This document shows, one piece after another, positions 1-8,969 of a DNA stretch of 64,000 nt (its first letter is position 1; each line of letters begins with the position of its first letter). Location: positions 186,001 through 250,000 of the forward strand of contig OW818667.1 in the NCBI GenBank assembly GCA_942493125.1, given 5' to 3'. The DNA is from Fusibacter_C sp942493125 (GTDB lineage: Bacteria; Bacillota; Clostridia; Peptostreptococcales; Acidaminobacteraceae). Both the position numbers and the translations under genes were made by a program. Under the pieces are notes generated by a model. It did no database searches, was not told the origin of the DNA, and was given only the letters and a program-made list of their open reading frames with translations.

Positions 1-667
1 GCGTCGGCATACTGCCGCCCGCATAAGTAAACAGGTTTCGAACCGAACCCCAATCATGTGCAAGGACATAGTGCCCATCACTCGTCTTTAAAAAATCAAG
101 TTCCATCATGTACGTGCCATTCGCCATAGATGCTTCAATCGCTTCCAATGAATTTGAAACCATGAGGCCTTGCCATTCACCGCCAGCATGTGCGATATAT
201 GTCGGTTTCGCCTCGTGCCAGTCCGTGCCATTTTGGAAGCTCAGGTGAATGCCCGTTTCTGCATAGGTAAACTTGACACCCCAATAGGTACTTAGCGCAT
301 TGAGGGATATGTACATCTGCCCGTCCACTACAGAAACTTGACCGTTTGACGGATAAGATAAGTTGCCACTGATAAGCGTGTTTAACTTGCTGTTGTGAGT
401 GATAACCTTTCGATTCAACAAAATATGCGTCAAACCTAGGCTTGTGCTGTAAGTAACTTTGCCACCCAAATTTGGGATGACGTAATCGATCGGCACTTGA
501 ATATCACGGTTGAACGTCTCGATATAGGTGCCTGTCTCAACGAGAACCTCTTCAGTGGGCAGTAAAGGTGACATTTCCGATGCATAGCCTATATTCCCTG
601 TTGTTCCGATTGTTACGGTGGTTATAAGCAGTATGAGAACTAGCGAAATTACTTTTTGTGCTGTCAT
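1..667 (-). CDS. Glycerophosphodiester phosphodiesterase-like secreted protein (3' end missing)
   Basis: The reading frame starts at an ATG behind AGGAGGT and runs off the window's left edge, so only the first 222 residues are seen. There is an N-terminal signal peptide (residues 1-29, hydrophobic, ending near YASE). Residues about 45-150 look like a copper-amine-oxidase-N-type stalk domain (VVDGQMYISLNALSTYWGV). The start of a GDPD catalytic domain follows: YIAHAGG, NSLEAIEA and MELDFLKTSDGHYVLAHDW match the family's IAHRGG, NSLEAF, ELDV and HD metal-site motifs. The expected role is hydrolysis of glycerophosphodiesters outside the membrane. The Arg of the usual HRGG motif is Ala here. Family membership is fairly secure; substrate is unknown. 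Confidence 0.72.
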   Translation of the reverse strand, partial: MTAQKVISLVLILLITTVTIGTTGNIGYASEMSPLLPTEEVLVETGTYIETFNRDIQVPIDYVIPNLGGKVTYSTSLGLTHILLNRKVITHNSKLNTLISGNLSYPSNGQVSVVDGQMYISLNALSTYWGVKFTYAETGIHLSFQNGTDWHEAKPTYIAHAGGEWQGLMVSNSLEAIEASMANGTYMMELDFLKTSDGHYVLAHDWGSVRNLFTYAGGSMPT

Positions 668-705
668 AAAACCTCCTATTGACTCATTATGTGGTTTAAA
701 TGTAG

Positions 706-731
706 TAAAAAAGCACCCACGAATGAGTGCT
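706..731 (-). terminator. Rho-independent terminator after the YvyF-like gene
   Basis: On the minus strand an 8-bp stem AGCACTCA/TGGGTGCT with a TTCG loop is followed by six T. It lies directly after the YvyF-like stop codon and separates that gene from the phosphodiesterase gene. Confidence 0.8.
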
Positions 732-736
732 GTCAT

Positions 737-1174
737 CTATTTTTTCTTATCGGTAATGTGCATTCTCACGCGGTTTTTATCGTCATCTTGATGGCTACTT
801 GGGCTATCAGATATTTTTTGGCCTTCCATTTTAACCCTGCAGCGATCGCAATATTTTCCGAAAGCTATCTTAGTACCACAGCTGACGCAGTGATTGCCGA
901 CTTTTGCGGTGTTGAGGGAGAGTCTGCCTTCATCGACGTATTTCATGATTTCTCGAATCGTAATCGGAATGCCCATCTCTTCCATGATTTCGATGATGCC
1001 TTGAGGGGAAATATCTGGGTTATCGTAAACGAGCTCTCTAGCTGCAGTGAACTTGTCTCTTTCTGGGTCGCCAGTGCTTTTGAAGTTTCTGGTAGAGAGT
1101 CTACACGCTGTACAAACGTTGTTGCTATCTTCATCACCAAAAAAACGGCCGCATTTTTCGCATTTTTTAAGCAT
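737..1174 (-). CDS. YvyF-like flagellar-operon protein
   Basis: A 145-residue protein with an N-terminal zinc-ribbon-like CxxC pair (CEKCGRFF...NVCTACR) and a second one near residue 95-112 (CVSCGTKIAFGKYCDRCR). The middle has a MerR/HTH-like segment (GIPITIREIMKYVDEGRL). This layout matches the YvyF (TIGR03826) family, which in Bacillus sits beside flgM in late flagellar operons and is of unclear function. Here no flagellar genes flank it, although a chemoreceptor and a MotA-like gene occur elsewhere in the window. An AGGAGG site precedes the ATG and a terminator follows the stop. The assignment is by motif recognition. Confidence 0.6.
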   Translation of the reverse strand: MLKKCEKCGRFFGDEDSNNVCTACRLSTRNFKSTGDPERDKFTAARELVYDNPDISPQGIIEIMEEMGIPITIREIMKYVDEGRLSLNTAKVGNHCVSCGTKIAFGKYCDRCRVKMEGQKISDSPSSHQDDDKNRVRMHITDKKK

Positions 1175-1320
1175 TTTTTCCTCCTAAAGTATTAAACTAT
1201 GGAATGATGCAATCATCGATAAAAGAATCTTCTCCATATATAAATTCTTGTATTTTTAAAATGGTTTCTAATTCCATTATATATAATTATTGCACATTTG
1301 TGAATGCATATATTCAAATA

Positions 1321-2238
1321 TTAATTGGCCGCTTCAAAAATCCATTGAACCACGAGTTGGCCGACCTCTTCTAGATGAATGGCGTCGAGCTTGTCTGGCG
1401 TGTCCTCTAGCGTGTGATAAAAGCGATTGTCGTAACTATAGAGTTCAATTGCTGGAATCCCTCTGGCGGCAAAGCTCCTGTGGTCTGTACGGCCAACCGC
1501 TGCAGTGGCAACCTCGAGATTTAGTTTCTCAGCACATGCGATGAGTGCATCTTCCATTGGATACGGACTATCACCATGTCCTACGGTGCAAATATAGATT
1601 GGGTTATCGAGCACGGAGCCGACCATGTCCATATTGATCATGGCAATTGGATCGACGCCGTCAAGTGGATGTTCCGCCATATAGGCAGAGCCGACATATC
1701 CGGCCTCTTCCTCATTGAAGGCTACAAAAATCAAGGTTCTCGCTGGTTTTGCATCCGCCATGACGCGAGCGACCTCCATCATGACTGCGGTACCCGAAGC
1801 GTTGTCTGCAGCACCAGGTTCATGCACGATCTCGTTCCCTTTGAAGACGGCTTTTGTATCGAAATGGCCACCGATGACGATGGTCTCATCCTTAAGCGTC
1901 TCATCGCTGCCAGGTATGATGCCTATGACATTTGCTTTTTGGCCACTATAATACTGTAGATAATCTGGTGTTTCCTCGTGGCTTATAAGGCCGTATGATT
2001 CAAATGCCTCCGCAATATAAAGCGCTGCATCGTGATTCCCAGGCAAGCTGACATTGCGGTGTGGAAACTGCTTCTCATCCGTAAGATCCAAGACGATGTC
2101 CATAATCCTTTGACCGTCGACTTCCTTTGTTTCGGGCGCGATTTTGTTTGAAAATTTGAACCCGACGATGACAATAATTGCAATTAGTGCGATTAGCGAG
2201 AAAACGATTAGAGTTTTGTGAGCAAATGAACGTTTCAT
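1321..2238 (-). CDS. M28-family zinc aminopeptidase, membrane-anchored or secreted
   Basis: A 305-residue protein with an N-terminal hydrophobic segment (about residues 8-28) that is a signal anchor or signal peptide. The M28 metallopeptidase motifs are present in order: GGHFD, GAADNASG, NEEEAGYVGS, NMDMVG and TDHRSF/YHTLEDT, which supply the two-zinc ligands and the catalytic Glu. The length is typical for the minimal catalytic domain. It should release N-terminal residues from peptides outside the cytoplasm. The gene is downstream of the double-GNAT gene by 16 bases on the same strand, so co-transcription is possible. Specificity cannot be read from the sequence. Confidence 0.88.
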   Translation of the reverse strand: MKRSFAHKTLIVFSLIALIAIIVIVGFKFSNKIAPETKEVDGQRIMDIVLDLTDEKQFPHRNVSLPGNHDAALYIAEAFESYGLISHEETPDYLQYYSGQKANVIGIIPGSDETLKDETIVIGGHFDTKAVFKGNEIVHEPGAADNASGTAVMMEVARVMADAKPARTLIFVAFNEEEAGYVGSAYMAEHPLDGVDPIAMINMDMVGSVLDNPIYICTVGHGDSPYPMEDALIACAEKLNLEVATAAVGRTDHRSFAARGIPAIELYSYDNRFYHTLEDTPDKLDAIHLEEVGQLVVQWIFEAAN

Positions 2239-2254
2239 AAGCCTCCCCCATATT

Positions 2255-3277
2255 TTATCTAACTTTCACATAGTCAAAAAGACTCAATACCTCGTCGATC
2301 ACCTTGGTGCCAACGTATTTATAGCCGAGCGATTCATAAAAATGCTGATTGCGAAGATTCTTGAATGGCGTATCCAGTGACCATACAACCGCAGCTGGAT
2401 AAAGGGATTCAAGCATTTGCATCGCTATTTTCCCGATGCCTAGGTTTTGATACCTCGGGTCAATATAGATTCTAGCGAGGTGGCAAGCGTTCTCCACTTC
2501 ATTTGTACGCACGTCGGCAGCACCAATCAGCTTGTCGTTTTCATAGAGCGAATAATAATCGTGCATCTGAATCTTCAGTGCGATGCTTTCCATGCTCTCG
2601 TTGGCTGGACAGTCTGATCGATCGCCATATCTTATGATATCTTCTTCAAATGCCTTTTGTTCGATGTACTGAAGCGCAGAAGCGTCTTGAATGTTGGCTT
2701 TTTTGATGTCGAGCTTGATGTGTTTGCGGTTGTCGCCAAGGGCGAGCCACTCGCTGCGCAGCTGTCCGAAGAAGCCGATGTCATGGAATGTGCCATCTTT
2801 AAAGATGCTCTCTTTTAGGATGCCTTCAAATGTCATGCCGCATTTTGCCATGATTTTCCCAGATGCGGGATTGACGGCGAAATAACGACCGATGACCTTG
2901 TTGACGCCGATGGCTTTAAACGCAAAATCGATGGCGAGCTTAGTGCCTTCCGTTCCGTAACCTTTGTTCCAATGTTCTTTGCCGATCCAGTAACCGACTT
3001 CCGCATAGTGCTGCGTCAAATTTTGGCCAATTGACAGACAACCCACGAGTGTGGCCGTGTCTGTGACTTCGATTGCCCATGTATAGAATCCATTTTCATG
3101 TAAATGTTTTTCGTGTAATGCGATCCAACCTTCCGCATCAGAAAGCGTATAAGGATGTGGCAAGTTCAGCGTCGTGCGATATAGGTCATAATCGCTTGCC
3201 ATTTCAGTAACAAGCTGTGCATCAGAAAGCTTAAAAGGTCGTAAGGTCAATCTCTCGGACTTAAGTACAGGTATCAT
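2255..3277 (-). CDS. Tandem GNAT N-acetyltransferase (two domains)
   Basis: The frame is open further upstream, but the start is placed at the ATG at 3277 because a GGGAGG site lies 5-6 bases before it and the extension overlaps the neighbouring gene. The 340-residue product holds two GNAT domains. The first (residues 1-175) is RimJ/RimL-like, with SERLTLRPF and GYWIGKEHWNKGYGTEG as the acetyl-CoA binding loop. The second (about 185-340) has YIDPRYQNLGIGKIAMQML and a FYESLGYKYVG end. Acceptor substrates are unknown. Such fusions may act on two sites or substrates. Confidence 0.82.
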   Translation of the reverse strand: MIPVLKSERLTLRPFKLSDAQLVTEMASDYDLYRTTLNLPHPYTLSDAEGWIALHEKHLHENGFYTWAIEVTDTATLVGCLSIGQNLTQHYAEVGYWIGKEHWNKGYGTEGTKLAIDFAFKAIGVNKVIGRYFAVNPASGKIMAKCGMTFEGILKESIFKDGTFHDIGFFGQLRSEWLALGDNRKHIKLDIKKANIQDASALQYIEQKAFEEDIIRYGDRSDCPANESMESIALKIQMHDYYSLYENDKLIGAADVRTNEVENACHLARIYIDPRYQNLGIGKIAMQMLESLYPAAVVWSLDTPFKNLRNQHFYESLGYKYVGTKVIDEVLSLFDYVKVR

Positions 3278-3290
3278 AATATGCCTCCCA

Positions 3291-3767
3291 TCATTCTTTG
3301 CTGCAATCCAGCTTGTAGAAAACTTCGCCAATGCCATTTTCGTTGATGCCGCACAGGATGCCAGCTTCCGTAAAGCCCATCTTGCGGTGCCAATGTTGTG
3401 GCCCCTCTTCATTCACTTGCGAGGAACTGAGTAGTACTTTGAAGCCATTCATGCCCAAAAACTCAACCAGGTAGTTCAGCATGGATGCGCCGATGCCCCT
3501 GCCCCTAAATTCCGTTTTGATGAGGATCAGGCTGATAAAAGGGATTTTGGACCAAATATATTGAAGTCTCAGATAGCCGACGATCTCGCCAAGGCGTTGC
3601 GCGACGATGACGTCGTGGTTTATGATAGCACTTTCAAGGCTTTCGAGCGACCCCGTGTTGTCAAAGCTGAGACAAGCGATTAGGTCTGCCGCTTCAGCAA
3701 AACGTATGGTGATATTTATGGCGGTGTTCGCGACGTTATTTGCTTCAGCTTGTGTACTATCGATCAT
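3291..3767 (-). CDS. GNAT-family N-acetyltransferase
   Basis: A 158-residue single GNAT domain. The acetyl-CoA binding motif is ILIKTEFRGRGIGASML, and the C-terminal strand is HRKMGFTEAGIL. It starts with ATGATCGAT behind a GAGGGGG site; an overlapping ATG two codons earlier is also possible. The stop is 13 bases before the start of the double-GNAT gene, so the two acetyltransferases are probably one transcript together with the M28 peptidase. The substrate is not predictable. Confidence 0.82.
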   Translation of the reverse strand: MIDSTQAEANNVANTAINITIRFAEAADLIACLSFDNTGSLESLESAIINHDVIVAQRLGEIVGYLRLQYIWSKIPFISLILIKTEFRGRGIGASMLNYLVEFLGMNGFKVLLSSSQVNEEGPQHWHRKMGFTEAGILCGINENGIGEVFYKLDCSKE

Positions 3768-3832
3768 GCATCTGTCCCCCTCTTATACGGTTACTTATAT
3801 TATATAATTGTGGTAGCGATATGACAACGTAA

Positions 3833-3887
3833 TAAAAAACAAATCCAAAGATAGCCCGAAACTTCAGGGGCATTCTTTGGATTTGTT
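3833..3887 (-). terminator. Terminator after the flavocytochrome-like gene
   Basis: A perfect 14-bp inverted repeat (AACAAATCCAAAGA and its complement) with an inner GCCC/GGGC pair. On the minus strand it is followed by a T-rich run. A GT-rich stretch (about 3905-4000) separates it from the stop codon at 4011; nothing else was seen in that gap. Confidence 0.78.
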
Positions 3888-4010
3888 CAATAATAAGGTA
3901 TAACATTTAGGGTGTTTGCATGCTTGGGGTTGTAAGCTTGGGATTGTTTGTTTGGATTGTTAGTTTGGAGAGTTTATTGGGTTTTGCTGTTTGTGTTTAT
4001 GGGGTCAATT

Positions 4011-5795
4011 TTACTTGTTTATAAATTCTGCTGCTTGATTGCCGGCAATTCGGCCAAACACAACGATGTCTGCAACGGCGTTGCCACCGATTCTGTTGCC
4101 ACCGTGGATGCCACCTGTTACTTCACCAGCTGCAAAGAGGCCTTCAACGATTTCGCCTGAATTGTTTAACACTTCGCTAGTATCGTTGATCTTGATGCCG
4201 CCCATCGTGTGGTGGATTGCTGGTGCCACTTCTACGGCGTAGAAAGGACCTGTTGAGAGTTCGCCTGCTAAAACGCGTCTATCGAATTCAGTATCTTTTT
4301 GGTTTTTGAAGTAAGTGTTGTAATCTGACATGGTCTTTTCCAAAGTTGCCACATCGAGGTCAAGCTTTTGAGCAAGCTCTGCGATGGTTGCGCCTTCTAT
4401 TAAAAGACCCATCTTTTTATATTTTGTAACAGAAGCCAATCTCTCTTCCACGCCGCTATCTAAGATCAAGAATGCTGTTTTGCCTTCTTGGGCGAGGATT
4501 GCTTTAGAGACGACATCGCGTGTTTCGAGTTCGTTGATGAATCTTTTTGCCGTACGGTTGACAAGGATTGCACCTTCACCACGTACACCTTCAGTGATCA
4601 TTTCATTTTTAACAGGTACAACGGTTGGATGTGTCTGGATTTGTTCCATATCTACCGTTGCAACATCGAGTGCATCGATCATGTAGAACGCATCGCCTGT
4701 TGCGCCAGGGTGGTTAGTTGTGCCAAAGCCAGCAAGTTCAGGTTTGTATTTAACAACGAGTTCTTGGTTCGCACCGAAGCCGCCGCTAGCAATGATAACC
4801 GCTTTTGCATTGATTTTATACGTCTGGCCGTCAGCCGTTTCTACGACGATTCCAGTTGCACGGTTGCCATCATTTAAGATCTCTACCGCTTTTGTTTCAA
4901 GTCTTACTTCTATGCCAAGTGATTCAATATTTTTTTCAAACACAGACATGAGGTATGAACCGATTGGTGAACCATCTGCTGTCGTATGTGTACGGTCGAC
5001 GCTTTGTCCACCTGATCTTGAGAGTTTCGTGAGTTCTGCGCCGATACCTTCAAGCCATGCGATAGCACCTGCTGATTCTTCTGTGAGTTTTTTGAGCAGT
5101 ACAGGGTCGTTTAAGTCGTGACCGCCTGCCATTGTGTCAGCGTAGAAAAGCTCTGGGCTATCTTCAACGCCTTTTTCTTTTTGAAGCGGCGTCGCAGCAG
5201 CATTCATACCGCCAGTTGCGTAGTTTGTGTTACCGCCCATAAATGAATTTTTCTCGATAACGATGACTTTTGCACCCTTTTGAGTGGCTTCAATCGCCGC
5301 TGTCAATCCAGCACCGCCAGCGCCGATGATGACGATATCCGTTTCAGTATCAGATACCGTTTGCTTCGCTTCGTCCGCCGCTTTTGCAGTAAGTGTAAAG
5401 CCCGATTTAGCCACGGCGTCAGACACTGCTGCGATGATCGCTTCACTTGTGAGCGTCGCGCCTGTGATTACATCGACGTCCGCTCTATTTTGCGCAACCA
5501 TCAAATTTAAGATTTCTTCGAAAGTCGTCTTTGTAAAATCCGATTCGTGGCTTTCTAAAACGACAATATTTTGAATCGCGTTGTCTACAATTTCAACTTC
5601 AACTTTAATTAACCCGTTTTTACCTTGTGACTCGCCAACGAAGATGCCACTTTGACCTGCCTCGCTTGATGCAGTTGCAGTTGTCGTTTGTGTCTCGGCA
5701 TTGTTTGTACCGCAAGCAACCAATGAAAGCATCATCATACAGATGAGCATAAGTGCCATAAATTTCTTTAATGACGGATAAGATACTTTTTTCAT
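4011..5795 (-). CDS. FMN-binding flavocytochrome-c-type reductase, lipoprotein (fumarate reductase-like)
   Basis: A 594-residue lipoprotein: the signal peptide ends in LSLVAC, with Cys28 the likely lipidated residue. Residues about 50-135 are an FMN-binding domain with a DVITGATLTSEAI flavin-attachment motif (Thr-linked FMN in related enzymes). Residues about 150-590 are the FAD-dependent fumarate reductase/urocanate reductase fold: IIGAGGAGLTAAIEA, HPT at the substrate site, EGVRGEGAILVN, HHTMGGI and GGNRIGGNA. No heme motifs are present, so electrons must arrive through the FMN domain. It is expected to reduce fumarate, urocanate or another enoate outside the membrane. A sensor kinase gene lies directly upstream on the same strand. 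Confidence 0.87.
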   Translation of the reverse strand: MKKVSYPSLKKFMALMLICMMMLSLVACGTNNAETQTTTATASSEAGQSGIFVGESQGKNGLIKVEVEIVDNAIQNIVVLESHESDFTKTTFEEILNLMVAQNRADVDVITGATLTSEAIIAAVSDAVAKSGFTLTAKAADEAKQTVSDTETDIVIIGAGGAGLTAAIEATQKGAKVIVIEKNSFMGGNTNYATGGMNAAATPLQKEKGVEDSPELFYADTMAGGHDLNDPVLLKKLTEESAGAIAWLEGIGAELTKLSRSGGQSVDRTHTTADGSPIGSYLMSVFEKNIESLGIEVRLETKAVEILNDGNRATGIVVETADGQTYKINAKAVIIASGGFGANQELVVKYKPELAGFGTTNHPGATGDAFYMIDALDVATVDMEQIQTHPTVVPVKNEMITEGVRGEGAILVNRTAKRFINELETRDVVSKAILAQEGKTAFLILDSGVEERLASVTKYKKMGLLIEGATIAELAQKLDLDVATLEKTMSDYNTYFKNQKDTEFDRRVLAGELSTGPFYAVEVAPAIHHTMGGIKINDTSEVLNNSGEIVEGLFAAGEVTGGIHGGNRIGGNAVADIVVFGRIAGNQAAEFINK

Positions 5796-5920
5796 AAAGC
5801 CCCCTCAATTTTAATTGATAAAATGTTAACTAACGAAATTGCAGAAGTAAGCAATCTCTTCAATGTATTATCAGATTACATGAGAAAACTTAAAATATTA
5901 TTTTGAATTCTTAAGATTCA

Positions 5921-7639
5921 TTAAGATTTAGGGAGTTTCACGATTAAACGCGTGCCTTTGCCGATTTCACTGGAAACGTCGATTTCACCATGATGGGCTT
6001 CTACGATATTTTGGACGACATATAGGCCTAGCCCAGTTCCCTTATTATCGGATTTAGATGTGAAGAATGGCGTGAACACCTTTGATAGGGTCACCTCGCT
6101 CATGCCACTGCCGTTGTCTGTGATTTCAAACGTTGTAAACGATGCGTCTGAATGGATGGCAATCTCAATTTGTCCTTGCTCTGTTGTGATCGATTGATAA
6201 GCATTGGTGATGAGGTTTAGGAGGACTTGTTGGATCTGCTTTCGGTTGCCGTAAACACTTGCTGGCGCAGTTGTGTTTTCAGCGGTATTTATCGTGAGTT
6301 TCGTGCTAAATGGCATGATGGGACGAATGAGCTTATGACATTCTTGCACCAGGTCTTGAAGATCAAAGTGACTGAATGGCACATTTGCCTCTTCAGGTCT
6401 TGAATAAGTGAGCAGCTGAGCTATTATTTCCCGAGCATCCTCAGCGGTTTGATGGATTTCCGAGACGGAATCATAGCTCTCATGGCCTTCTGGTAGCTGG
6501 TGTAGAACGATTTCCGAGTGTCCGAGTATCGGCGAGAGCAGATTGTTGAATTCATGGGCAATACCACTGGTGAGTGTTCCGAGCATTTCGAGCTTCTGCG
6601 CATGTCTCAACCTGGCTTCACTGCTCACAAGTGCCTGCCACGAATCGCTGAGTGCCTTGTGATATTTTGCTTCAAGTGTGAGGACGCGCTGTTTTCTATC
6701 GCGAATCAAAATCGTCGCAATCAAGGCCGTCAATAGGATGAAAACAACAGATGCGATGGCTGTAGTATTGATGAGTGCCGCCAATATTGGGGCTTCAATT
6801 TCTGAGTAATCCATCTGAACGGAGATGATCCAGTGGTTGTTGTCACCCTTGTAGGTGGTAAATGCAGTGACTTTCTTGCTCCATTCCAAAAGGTCGTCTT
6901 GCCACAATTTTGAGTGATAGACCTGTACGCCTTCCCCTTCACGGAGTTGTTTTTCGAACAGCTGCTCAAGCTCGCTCCAGTCTTCCGAAGGGAACTTCTT
7001 TTTTCGCTCGACGAGTGAATTGGAACCGATTTGATCCTTTACAGGGTGCATGACGATGACGCCATCTGAGGATTTGACGAGGACATACCCGTAATTTCCG
7101 GGTTTGATGCTTTCCATTAAACGATTATATACTTCGCCTATATCGATGGTCTGTACGATGAGGCCAGTGACTTCCCCATTTTGTAGAACCGGTTGAATTT
7201 GCTTGATGATAAACTGGCCATTGCCCAGATATTCCGCTTTTGTAAGCACGGTATTTTTAGTGTTGATGGCTTTTAAGACGTCCTTTTGTTCCAGTTTAGT
7301 TTCAGGAACATCTGTGAGCGACACGAACACTGGCTCACCACTTAAAGTAAGCAGGGAAAGCTCGAGTATTTCGTCTTCTTTAAAGGCCAAATACTTGTCA
7401 AAGAGTGCCTTATCTATCATTTCACTTTGACTCATGAGCCAAAGGGCATCTGCATACTCGTTAAAATATCGGTCGAGACTTCGCGAAACATTGGTAGCTA
7501 ACGTCAAAAGCTGCGCTTCTTGTTGCTCGACGATGGCATCTCGCTGTACGATAAAGTTGTTATGTCCAATAAAAACGAGTGACAATGTGAGCAAAAACCA
7601 GCCTATTACAAGCCCTACGACTTTCTTTTTGAGCATCAT
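5921..7639 (-). CDS. Membrane sensor histidine kinase with Cache-type sensor
   Basis: A 572-residue kinase. TM1 is near residues 8-26 and TM2 near 287-312, enclosing a roughly 260-residue extracellular Cache-like domain (GNYGYVLVKSSDGVIVMHP). The phosphoacceptor motif is SGIAHEFNNLLSP with His362, of the NtrB/HPK4 style. The ATPase domain has NLITNAYQ (N box), DNGSGM (G1), FTPFFTSK (F) and GTGLGLYVV (G2). It is transcribed toward the flavocytochrome-like reductase and divergently from an OmpR-type regulator. A plausible role is sensing an organic acid acceptor to control the reductase; this is inference from position only. Confidence 0.86.
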   Translation of the reverse strand: MMLKKKVVGLVIGWFLLTLSLVFIGHNNFIVQRDAIVEQQEAQLLTLATNVSRSLDRYFNEYADALWLMSQSEMIDKALFDKYLAFKEDEILELSLLTLSGEPVFVSLTDVPETKLEQKDVLKAINTKNTVLTKAEYLGNGQFIIKQIQPVLQNGEVTGLIVQTIDIGEVYNRLMESIKPGNYGYVLVKSSDGVIVMHPVKDQIGSNSLVERKKKFPSEDWSELEQLFEKQLREGEGVQVYHSKLWQDDLLEWSKKVTAFTTYKGDNNHWIISVQMDYSEIEAPILAALINTTAIASVVFILLTALIATILIRDRKQRVLTLEAKYHKALSDSWQALVSSEARLRHAQKLEMLGTLTSGIAHEFNNLLSPILGHSEIVLHQLPEGHESYDSVSEIHQTAEDAREIIAQLLTYSRPEEANVPFSHFDLQDLVQECHKLIRPIMPFSTKLTINTAENTTAPASVYGNRKQIQQVLLNLITNAYQSITTEQGQIEIAIHSDASFTTFEITDNGSGMSEVTLSKVFTPFFTSKSDNKGTGLGLYVVQNIVEAHHGEIDVSSEIGKGTRLIVKLPKS

Positions 7640-7761
7640 TTTCTCCTATTTCTCATATGTGAAACAGTCCATTTTCTATGTGGACCTTGAATGTGTTGTG
7701 ATGACAATAAAACTTGGTTATAATAATAACATACTCTTTCAATCTTTTAAAGGAGCCCTAT

Positions 7762-8448
7762 ATGTCCAATATCAAAATCCTGGTCGTCGATGATGAATTT
7801 AGAATTAGAAAGCTCATCCGCGCAAGTTTAGCAAAAGAGCAGTACATCATAGATGAAGCGGAAAGTGGACGTGAAGCGCTCGATTTACTGAGCCTCCACA
7901 GGTATGATTTGATCCTGCTCGACATCATGCTTGGCGACACGGACGGCTTCACCCTAATCAGAACCATAAAAGAGATGAAAATCCAAACACCCATCATCGT
8001 ATTGAGTGGCCGTGATGATGATCACGATAAAATGCTGGGTCTTGGACTTGGCGCAAACAACTATTTGACAAAGCCATTTAGCCCAGTGAGTTTAAACGCT
8101 TATGTAAAGGCGCAAATTCGAGATTTCAGGCAGGTTAGCGCCGATAAGTCGCCGATTCTGGAGAGCGGTCATTTCAAATTTGATCAAAAGACATTTCAAC
8201 TCTATAAGGATGGTCAATTAATCGATTTAACGTCAAAAGAGAATTTGCTGATCAAATTCTTGCTCGAGCACCCTCATCAAGTGTTTTCGAAGCAGCAGCT
8301 GTATGAAAATATATGGAACAACCTCATCATAGACGACAATGCCATCATGGTCTACATCCATAATCTCAGAAAGAAAATTGAGGACGATCCCAAACAGCCG
8401 AAGCATCTGTTGACGGTATGGGGGCTCGGTTACAAGTTTGCACCTTAA
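7762..8448 (+). CDS. OmpR/PhoB-type response regulator
   Basis: The start is the ATG at 7762 behind AAAGGAG; an in-frame upstream extension lacks conservation. The 228-residue protein has a receiver domain with VVDDE, phosphoacceptor Asp54 (ILLDIMLGD), a conserved S/T site (VLSGRD) and LTKPF. Residues about 130-228 are a winged helix (LTSKENLLIKFLLEHPHQVFSKQQLYENIW, IHNLRKKIEDDP, VWGLGYKF). It is divergent from the sensor kinase with 122 bases between the starts, so the two probably work together, although the kinase is NtrB-like and would more often pair with another regulator type. Confidence 0.88.
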   Translation: MSNIKILVVDDEFRIRKLIRASLAKEQYIIDEAESGREALDLLSLHRYDLILLDIMLGDTDGFTLIRTIKEMKIQTPIIVLSGRDDDHDKMLGLGLGANNYLTKPFSPVSLNAYVKAQIRDFRQVSADKSPILESGHFKFDQKTFQLYKDGQLIDLTSKENLLIKFLLEHPHQVFSKQQLYENIWNNLIIDDNAIMVYIHNLRKKIEDDPKQPKHLLTVWGLGYKFAP

Positions 8449-8455
8449 AGAAAAA

Positions 8456-8513
8456 AATAAACTTCCGGATTGGGGCTATTCAATAGCGCCGCAATCTGGA
8501 AGTTTTTTGTTTA
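8456..8513. terminator. Bidirectional terminator between convergent genes
   Basis: AACTTCCGGATTG pairs with CAATCTGGAAGTT (one G-T pair), with an inner GCTATT palindrome. It has a T run on the plus side and, read on the minus strand, a T-rich run as well. It serves the response regulator gene and the small membrane protein gene, overlapping the latter's stop codon. Confidence 0.82.
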
Positions 8514-8801
8514 TAGATGTGATAAAAATTGGAAGCATGCGCGTATCAATCGTCCAAGCGCATAGTAGATCAGCCCCAGGATCAAACCTATAAAGGCCGT
8601 GTACAATGGACCCACGACGATCAGGAACAGGATTCCCAAAAGACCGGTCAGTTTCGTATTCCAAGCGAATATGGTGACCTCACCCATGGAAGCGCCGTTC
8701 ACCAATGCGAAAAGGGTAAACACGCAGCCGATGATGAAACCGCCTCTTATGAAGTTGAAGAGATACTTTTTAAAGCTGTCTTGGTTGTCCATGTTGTACA
8801 T
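8511..8801 (-). CDS. Small two- or three-TM membrane protein
   Basis: About 96 residues. The ATG at 8801 is preferred because the GGGGAGGGG site is then about 8 bases away; a GTG two codons earlier (8807) sits too close. Hydrophobic segments at roughly residues 17-35, 46-65 and 66-80 predict an integral membrane protein (GVVGPLYTAFIGLILGLIYYALG-like stretch). I do not recognise the family. Four phased 12-bp repeats lie in its upstream region (8843-8890), the likely promoter. Confidence 0.6.
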   Translation of the reverse strand: MYNMDNQDSFKKYLFNFIRGGFIIGCVFTLFALVNGASMGEVTIFAWNTKLTGLLGILFLIVVGPLYTAFIGLILGLIYYALGRLIRACFQFLSHL

Positions 8802-8842
8802 CGTCACCCCTCCCCTTAGTTATGTGTTCAAGGAAATCTATT

Positions 8843-8890
8843 TGTATATCTTACTGTATATCTGTCTGTATACTTTTCTGTATATGTGTA
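8843..8890. repeat. Four tandem 12-bp units with TGTATAY heads
   Basis: TGTATAT or TGTATAC begins at 8843, 8855, 8867 and 8879, exactly 12 bases apart, while the other five bases of each unit vary. It lies upstream of the small membrane protein gene and about 80 bases from the DUF4825 gene's stop. It could be an iterated operator or an expanded simple repeat. Confidence 0.7.
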
Positions 8891-8969
8891 ACTTCCTAAA
8901 TTATACAGTGTTTTTTTCATTTACACATTAGAAACGCATTAGAAACGTCGTTCACATTTCAAAGTAAGC

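Noticed and set aside
689..1195. Plus-strand frame of 168 codons opposite the YvyF-like gene.
   Set aside because: It is the mirror of a well-supported minus-strand gene with matched Cys motifs and a proper ribosome binding site.
1175..1320. Possible small RNA or tRNA in the gap between the peptidase and YvyF-like genes.
   Set aside because: The gap is AT-rich without a stable fold, a terminator of its own or a CCA end.
3278..3412. N-terminal extension of the double-GNAT protein.
   Set aside because: The extra 45 codons overlap the neighbouring GNAT gene and have no site, while the ATG at 3277 has GGGAGG.
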